NCBI GenBank assembly: GCA_023428905.1
Contig: JAEYWP010000018.1
Coordinates: 1-37,522 of the forward strand
Reading direction: 5' to 3'
Source of the DNA: Verrucomicrobiota bacterium
GTDB lineage: Bacteria > Verrucomicrobiota > Verrucomicrobiia > Opitutales > Opitutaceae
Length of the DNA: 37,522 nucleotides
The notes beneath the pieces were generated by a model. The model saw only the letters and a list, made by a program, of their open reading frames with translations, was not told the origin of the DNA and did no database searches. Below, piece by piece: positions 32,724 to 37,522 of the stretch; positions within the stretch are counted from its first letter, which is position 1, and each line of letters starts with the position of its first letter. A program made the position numbers and the translations under genes.

Positions 32724-33898
32724 GACCGCTACCGTTCATTCGGTGGTTCTTCCTCTTCTCGCTCAGCTTTCTTTGCGGCTGCCTTTCCTACCGCGACCTC
32801 GTTCCTGGAAAGACTGAACTCGGCCGGCGGACCCTGACCGTTCCCGCAACCCTGGTCGGAAGCCACTTGGTGGTCGAGGGCCGGTGGGATCGCCATGGTC
32901 CCTGGCGTTACCTGGTGGATACGGGGTCCTCCGTTACGTTGGTGTCTCCTGAATACGCGGAACGTTATGCCACGTCCAAGGCGGCCCTCGCGCCCCCGTC
33001 GGTACGCGTGCGCGCCTCCAGTGGCGACTCCACCCTGCTCCCCCAGGCGACGGTCCGCCGGATTGGTGTGGGCGAAGCGTATTTCGACAATGCAGATGTC
33101 CTGGTGAAGGATCTCAGCGACATCTCCGCCCACCTCGGGGTGAAGATCGACGGTATCCTCGGTTTCCCGCTGTTTCGAAACGCAATCCTCACCCTCGATT
33201 ATCCCCAGAGTCGCATCGTCCTGACGCCGCCGCACCTGGCGCAACCCGTGCCAGGGACGACGATCAAATTCAACGACACACGTCGAATCCCGCTGATCCC
33301 CATCACGGTGGGCGGCACGACGACCTTGGCCCTGATCGACTCGGGCAGCGATGCCCCGCTGATCCTCAATCCCTACGGCATGGACCTGCCGTACGCAGTG
33401 CCGCCGCGCTCGGGCAATCCGGTCGGCACCCTCGCCGGAGACCGCGTACCGGAGATCGGCCGCCTGGCGGTCCCCTTGCGCATCGGGGCCTATGCCTTTC
33501 CCCAGCCGATCGTGGACCTCACCACCGAACTCACGGCGGTGGGCGGCGATATCTTGCGGTATTTCACGGTCACCTTCGACCAGACACGCAACCAGGTGAC
33601 CTTTTCCCGGCCCGACATGGAACCGATCCAGATGGGCCCGGTGCGCAGCGCGGGGATGGCGTTCGAAAAAGGAGCGACCTACTGGCGGGTGGTCGCCGTG
33701 GTGCCCGGCTCTCCAGCGTCAGAGGCCGGCATACAACCCGGAGACCTGGTGACACGGATCAACGGCGAATCCATCGCCCAATGGCCCCTGCAACGCCTGG
33801 AGCCATTTCTTCGCCGCAGCCCCGAGGTGATTTTCACGTTCATCGACGGCGCGCGCGAACGGCCGATGGTCATCCCCACGTTTGAACTGGTGCCCTGA
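32720..33898 (+). CDS. Lipoprotein with two retropepsin-like aspartic protease motifs and a PDZ domain
   Basis: A 392-residue protein with an N-terminal lipoprotein signal (FFLFSLSFLCGC, Cys about 18), so it is anchored in the periplasm. Two Asp-protease-like domains follow: VDTGSSVTLVS (about 67-77) with downstream KIDGILGFPLFR, and IDSGSDAPLIL (about 207-217) with a second lobe GDILRYFTVTFD. Viral and bacterial retropepsins have one such motif and dimerise; two in one chain could form an internal dimer as in pepsins. A C-terminal PDZ domain (about 307-390, VVPGSPASEAGIQPGDLVTRIN) could bind peptide tails. The gene is translationally coupled to the MFS gene. The substrate is unknown. D-T-G and D-S-G are intact, so activity is plausible. 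Confidence 0.85.
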   Translation: MRPLPFIRWFFLFSLSFLCGCLSYRDLVPGKTELGRRTLTVPATLVGSHLVVEGRWDRHGPWRYLVDTGSSVTLVSPEYAERYATSKAALAPPSVRVRASSGDSTLLPQATVRRIGVGEAYFDNADVLVKDLSDISAHLGVKIDGILGFPLFRNAILTLDYPQSRIVLTPPHLAQPVPGTTIKFNDTRRIPLIPITVGGTTTLALIDSGSDAPLILNPYGMDLPYAVPPRSGNPVGTLAGDRVPEIGRLAVPLRIGAYAFPQPIVDLTTELTAVGGDILRYFTVTFDQTRNQVTFSRPDMEPIQMGPVRSAGMAFEKGATYWRVVAVVPGSPASEAGIQPGDLVTRINGESIAQWPLQRLEPFLRRSPEVIFTFIDGARERPMVIPTFELVP

Positions 33899-33973
33899 CG
33901 GGCGCTCCGCGCCGTCGCCGCTTGGCGCCAGCGGATGGCGTGGCGGGAGGTCCGCCCTTAGTGCCGACGAAAC

Positions 33974-35320
33974 TCAGGAGCGTCGTTCGAAAACGAAGGC
34001 GGCGGCGCCGTCGTGGCCTGCCTCCCAGGGCAGAGAGAGCACCGACTTCATGAGGGTGTAGCGGCCTTTGGTGCGTTCGACGAAGGCGTTGACCACCTTC
34101 TCGTTCTCTTCCGAGTCGAGGCTACAGGTGCTATACACCAGGCGACCCTGGGGTGCGACGAGCCTGGAGGCGGCATTGAGCAGATTCACCTGCTGGCGAG
34201 CATGTTTTTCGAGGTCCGTTTCCTGGAGGCGCCATTTCACATCCACCCGGTGGCGCATCACCCCGGTGTTGGAACACGGCACGTCGACCAGGACACGCGC
34301 GTACTGCAGAGGCAGTTCGTGCAACTTCAGAATCTTGCCGGCCTCGAGCACATCGGCCTGCACCAGCGCCACGTCGACGCCCTTGATCTTGTTGAGGTTC
34401 TCCTTGAGCCGATCGATCCGTTTGCCCGGAAGGTCCAGCGAGACAAGCAGTGTGCCCTTCGCGGCTGCACCCTGTGCGGCGAGCAGGTCGGCGATCGCCA
34501 CACTTTTTCCGCCCGGAGCGGAACAGGTGTCGATGATCGCCTTCCCCGGCACTGGGTCGAGCAACTCAATCGGGACTCGGGTGGAGGGATCCTGAAGGTA
34601 GATAACACCCTCGTCGAGCAGGCGTGTGATGTCGGCCCAATGGCCGGGCCGGACCTCGAAATAACCGGGCCAGGCGGTGGGGGTGAGGAAAACCAGTTCA
34701 GCCTCGCTCGGCGGGCGATCGGTCAGCCGCCAGCGGGCGTACATCGGGCCGGGTTTCTGATTCCATTCCAGGAGCGCGCGCGTCGGGCCGGCACCGAACT
34801 GGGCTAGCCAGCGGCGCACGAGCCATTCGGGATGGGAATAATAGGCGGCCAGGACCTCGGCCGGAGCCAGTTTGGGCGGCTCGGCTTCGGTGGCGAGGGC
34901 GCCGGCGAGTTTGCGCACCACGGCGTTGACCAGCCGGGCTTCGGCCTCACTGGCCAGCGTCTTGGATTGCTCCACCGCATGGTGAACCACGCGGGCGACG
35001 TGGTGCTCGTCCCCGCCCTCGAGCAGTTCAAACCCCGCCACCAGCAGGATCGCCTGCAAACGCGGACGCGGGGTGCGGGAAACGAGGCCGGTGAGGTGGC
35101 GATTGAGGCGGCCGAAGTGGCGAATGGCCCCAAAGAAAAGGCTCTGGGCCCGCGCGCGCTCCTGGCCGACGATGCCCCGCGGTATCTGTTCGAGCAACAC
35201 GTCTGACCGTTCGCCCGTCTCGATCCACTGGGTAAGCAGCATCACGGCTGCCGACCAAGCACTGACGGGCGTTTCACGGGGCGATCCAGAGGACATGGCG
35301 CCACGCTCGGAGGCGGGCAT
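33974..35320 (-). CDS. rsmB: 16S rRNA (cytosine-C5) methyltransferase, RsmB type
   Basis: A 448-residue RNA methyltransferase. The N-terminal NusB-like helical domain (about 25-150) is followed by the SAM-binding Rossmann domain (about 230-448). Motifs are SAPGGKSVAIADLL (SAM binding), DVPCSNTGVMRH (motif IV Cys) and YSTCSLDSEENEKVV (motif VI, catalytic Cys). E. coli RsmB (429 aa) modifies C967 of 16S rRNA and has the same order. The start is uncertain: ATG 35320 is used, but the ATG eight codons downstream (35296, MSSGSPRE) is equally possible. It diverges from the GreA-like gene. Confidence 0.9.
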   Translation of the reverse strand: MPASERGAMSSGSPRETPVSAWSAAVMLLTQWIETGERSDVLLEQIPRGIVGQERARAQSLFFGAIRHFGRLNRHLTGLVSRTPRPRLQAILLVAGFELLEGGDEHHVARVVHHAVEQSKTLASEAEARLVNAVVRKLAGALATEAEPPKLAPAEVLAAYYSHPEWLVRRWLAQFGAGPTRALLEWNQKPGPMYARWRLTDRPPSEAELVFLTPTAWPGYFEVRPGHWADITRLLDEGVIYLQDPSTRVPIELLDPVPGKAIIDTCSAPGGKSVAIADLLAAQGAAAKGTLLVSLDLPGKRIDRLKENLNKIKGVDVALVQADVLEAGKILKLHELPLQYARVLVDVPCSNTGVMRHRVDVKWRLQETDLEKHARQQVNLLNAASRLVAPQGRLVYSTCSLDSEENEKVVNAFVERTKGRYTLMKSVLSLPWEAGHDGAAAFVFERRS

Positions 35321-35438
35321 GGCTTTGCAAGAACTAACCTCGCGAGCCGCCGGGAGTTAACCTGCAAAAAACGCGTTGGTTGACATCGCCCACCCCTCTG
35401 CCCTCAACTCGTCCCCTTACGACTCGTCCCACCTATTT

Positions 35439-37280
35439 ATGAATTCGGAAGCTGTCTCTGCGCTCGTTGCCAAAAACCCGTCCTTGAAGACGGCGAAAGC
35501 CAAGCTGGAAGCTATGGAGCCCGGCAGCTACGTCATTCACCGCAGCTGGGGTTTTGGACGTATCCAGAGCTACGATGAGACGAGCCAGCGCCTGATCATC
35601 GATTTCCAGGGCAAGACCGGTCACACGATGGATCCCGCCTTTTGCGTGACGACGATGGACGTGTTGCCCGGCAACCACCTTCTCGTGCGCAAGCAGACGG
35701 AGAAGGACGTGATCCAGAACCTGATCGACACGAATCCCGCCCAGCTCGTGGTGGAGGCGCTCCAGTCGTATCCGAACAATGCGACGACCGCGATCGATCT
35801 CGAGCTCACGCTCGCGCAGGTGATCGGCGAGGAGAAATTCAAGAAATGGTGGTCGAACGCGAAGAAGCTGGTCGCCAAAGACCCGCGCGTCGCCGTCCCG
35901 GTCAAAAAGACCGAGTGTTATGTGCTGCGTGAGACGCCGGTCTCGGCGGTCGACGAAATCGTCGAGCAGTTTAACGGCACCCGTTCCGCCCGGCGACGCA
36001 TCGCCCTCGCGGAAGACCTCCTTACCGCCCACGACGCGAAAGACACCGGCACGGACCTCAAGACGATCCTCAACCAGGTCGCCGAGGCGGTGAAGGACAG
36101 CAATCAGCTCGATGCTGCGGAGCGTCTGTACGGCGCGGCGGTGCGCGACGACCTCGCCAAAGTGGCGGGGGTCGACGCCGCCACGTTCGAGCCTTCCCAG
36201 GCCACGTTGATCGGGAATACCCGCGAGCTCCCGGAGATCGCGGAAAAGATCCCGGTCCAGTTCCAGAGCCGTTTCCTCGAGCTGGTGAAAGAGACCCATC
36301 CGGTCGAAGCCCGTGACATCGCTTTCACCCTGCTGAAGACCAGCCAGGGCAAGTTCACCACCGAGTGCATCAATTTCCTGGTCGACAACGGCCACGCCGA
36401 GGAGCTCGCCGCCGCGCTGAAGCGCTGGCAGGTCGAGCAGAACCTGCGCGCCCCGGTCCTCCTCTGGATCGTCAAGAATCGCCATTCGAAGAAGTTCGCG
36501 AAACTGCTCAACGACCTCATCACGCCGCGCCTGCTCAGCGCTATTTTCTTCGCGATCGATTACGAGGCGCTCCAGGCCGCCAACGCCCGCCGCATCCCGC
36601 TCGCCGAAATTCTCAGCGACGACACCGAGCTCATCGGCGATCTCCTCTCCACCGCTGACCCCGAGACCGCCCGCGATCTCGCCAACGCACTCCTGCTCAA
36701 CCAAGGCTTCGAGGAACTCACCAAAAAATCGCTCCTCGCCCGCTTCATCAAAATCTTCCCCTCCATCCAGTCGCTCGTCGCCGCCGATGCCGACAGCAAG
36801 GAAGAGCAGCTCCTCGTTTCCCGCGAGAGCTACGAACGCCGCCGCGAAGAATACGAGCTGATCGTCACCAAGAAGATCCCCGAAAACTCGCGCGCCATCG
36901 CCACCGCCCGCGAACACGGCGACCTCAAGGAAAACTCCGAGTACAAGATGGCCAAGCAGGACCAGCAGGTCCTCATGGCGCAAAAATCCCTCCTCGAAAA
37001 AGAACTCGGCCGCGCCCGCATCACCGATTTCAAGGAAGCCTCCTCCGAGCAGATCAGCGTCGGCTCCATCGTGAACCTCACGCTCGGCAACGGGAAAACC
37101 GCCCGCTACACCGTCCTCGGTGCGTGGGACAGCGTACCGGATAAAAACATCATCTCCTACAAGACGCCCCTCGGCCTCGCCCTCCTCGGCAAAAAGGCTG
37201 GCGATTCCGTCAAGGTGAAGATCGGCAACGCCGAGGAAACCTACACCGTCGGCAGCATCAGCCGCTACGCCGACGCGTAA
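35439..37280 (+). CDS. greA: Transcription elongation factor GreA-like protein with long N-terminal region
   Basis: A 613-residue protein about four times the usual GreA length (about 158). Residues about 465-613 are a complete GreA: coiled coil with tip acidic residues in ATAREHGDLKENSEYKMAKQ, then the FKBP-like C-domain (VGSIVNLTLGNGKTARYTVLG; LGLALLGKKAGDSVKVKI). Such factors reach into RNA polymerase and rescue stalled complexes by transcript cleavage. The N-terminus (about 25-90) resembles a Tudor-like CarD-type barrel (GSYVIHRSWGFGRI ... LIIDFQGKTGHTM), and a helical region fills about 90-460. Long GreA versions are also known in Chlamydiae. ATG 35439 is taken as start; a TTG at 35376 adds 21 poorly conserved residues and lies over a TTGACA-like box (35380-35385). 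Confidence 0.9.
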   Translation: MNSEAVSALVAKNPSLKTAKAKLEAMEPGSYVIHRSWGFGRIQSYDETSQRLIIDFQGKTGHTMDPAFCVTTMDVLPGNHLLVRKQTEKDVIQNLIDTNPAQLVVEALQSYPNNATTAIDLELTLAQVIGEEKFKKWWSNAKKLVAKDPRVAVPVKKTECYVLRETPVSAVDEIVEQFNGTRSARRRIALAEDLLTAHDAKDTGTDLKTILNQVAEAVKDSNQLDAAERLYGAAVRDDLAKVAGVDAATFEPSQATLIGNTRELPEIAEKIPVQFQSRFLELVKETHPVEARDIAFTLLKTSQGKFTTECINFLVDNGHAEELAAALKRWQVEQNLRAPVLLWIVKNRHSKKFAKLLNDLITPRLLSAIFFAIDYEALQAANARRIPLAEILSDDTELIGDLLSTADPETARDLANALLLNQGFEELTKKSLLARFIKIFPSIQSLVAADADSKEEQLLVSRESYERRREEYELIVTKKIPENSRAIATAREHGDLKENSEYKMAKQDQQVLMAQKSLLEKELGRARITDFKEASSEQISVGSIVNLTLGNGKTARYTVLGAWDSVPDKNIISYKTPLGLALLGKKAGDSVKVKIGNAEETYTVGSISRYADA

Positions 37281-37319
37281 CGGACTGCCGGGCCCGCCCG
37301 GTTCCCGCAGATTCACCAA

Positions 37320-37347
37320 GCCGACGATTCCTTTCGTCGGCTTTTTT
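37320..37347 (+). terminator. greA: Rho-independent terminator of the greA-like gene
   Basis: GCCGACGA / TCGTCGGC form an 8-bp perfect stem with a 6-base loop, followed by six T residues. It lies 39 bp after the stop codon. Confidence 0.95.
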
Positions 37348-37410
37348 ATGCGCGCATCTCGACAGGGCGGCGTCTTGACTCCGTCCGGCCATGTCCCTGC
37401 TGTTTGCGTT

Positions 37411-37522
37411 ATGGATACAGCTTCCGTCCCCCCACCTCCGCCGCCTGTCGGCTCCCCGGCTCCCGCCGTTCGTACTTGGGAAATGCTCGCCCACCTTTCC
37501 GCCCTCGCAGGCTTCATCATCC
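37411..37522 (+). CDS. DUF4870 domain-containing protein, 5' part only
   Basis: From ATG 37411 the frame reads MDTASVPPPPPPVG, a Pro-rich cytoplasmic head, then VRTWEMLAHLSALAGFII, the opening of a DUF4870 (Tic20-like) small membrane protein. The window ends here after 37 codons. These proteins have three helices and no clear role; the Pro-rich head is common in them. A TTGACT box at 37375-37380 may be its minus-35 element, following directly after the greA terminator. Confidence 0.75.
   Translation, partial: MDTASVPPPPPPVGSPAPAVRTWEMLAHLSALAGFII

Noticed and set aside
35433..37520. 695-codon minus-strand open frame over the greA gene
   Set aside because: Antisense to a clear GreA gene, no recognisable domain, and it would run through the greA terminator.

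Overview
The window looks like chromosome of a GC-rich Verrucomicrobia bacterium, most likely Opitutaceae. This is inferred from gene content and style, not from a marker gene. The pointers are an unusually long GreA-type factor of the kind also seen in Chlamydiae, Gld-type ABC genes ending in a DUF4340 protein, dispersed attC-like and short-word repeats, and start codons that mostly follow pyrimidine-rich leaders instead of Shine-Dalgarno sites. No plasmid, phage, CRISPR, rRNA or tRNA signal was seen.

Left end (1-4668): remains of an exopolysaccharide export locus. An IS30-family element next to an attC-like hairpin (88-186) lies in what appears to be a broken outer-membrane beta-barrel gene. 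The 3' part of that gene is followed by a Wza-like export lipoprotein or secretin and a Wzc-like BY-kinase with a C-terminal tyrosine cluster.

4672-9647: minus-strand genes exbB-exbD-SDR, overlapping by ATGA, and the leucine operon leuCD with its own terminator. A LysR regulator diverges from leuC across a 99-bp promoter region containing a 12-bp palindrome.

9648-14618: a repeat-rich gap, then a four-gene plus-strand operon: ABC ATPase, ABC-2 permease, GldG-like auxiliary protein and DUF4340 protein. This is an envelope ABC system with no known substrate.

14619-19711: an inverted-repeat element, then metF behind a dyad that ends 4 bp before its start codon. Next come a convergent gamma-carbonic anhydrase, a CNT nucleoside transporter and a large secreted propeller-like protein of unknown function.

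19734-26576: minus-strand GT4 glycosyltransferase and secreted FKBP isomerase, then a divergent 637-residue LOG-domain protein with a dUTPase-like segment in front. A repeat-flanked gap follows, then purD, a small secreted protein and a low-molecular-weight tyrosine phosphatase.

26742-37522: glyA, a CHASE-PAS-PAS hybrid histidine kinase, an MFS transporter overlapping a lipoprotein with two aspartic-protease motifs plus PDZ, minus-strand rsmB, the long GreA-like factor with a strong terminator, and the start of a DUF4870 gene.

Much of the window is housekeeping: one-carbon and purine metabolism (metF, glyA, purD), leucine synthesis, rRNA methylation and transcript elongation. The most unusual items are the LOG fusion, the double-motif protease lipoprotein, the unknown secreted propeller protein, the metF dyad and the attC-like/IS30 junction.
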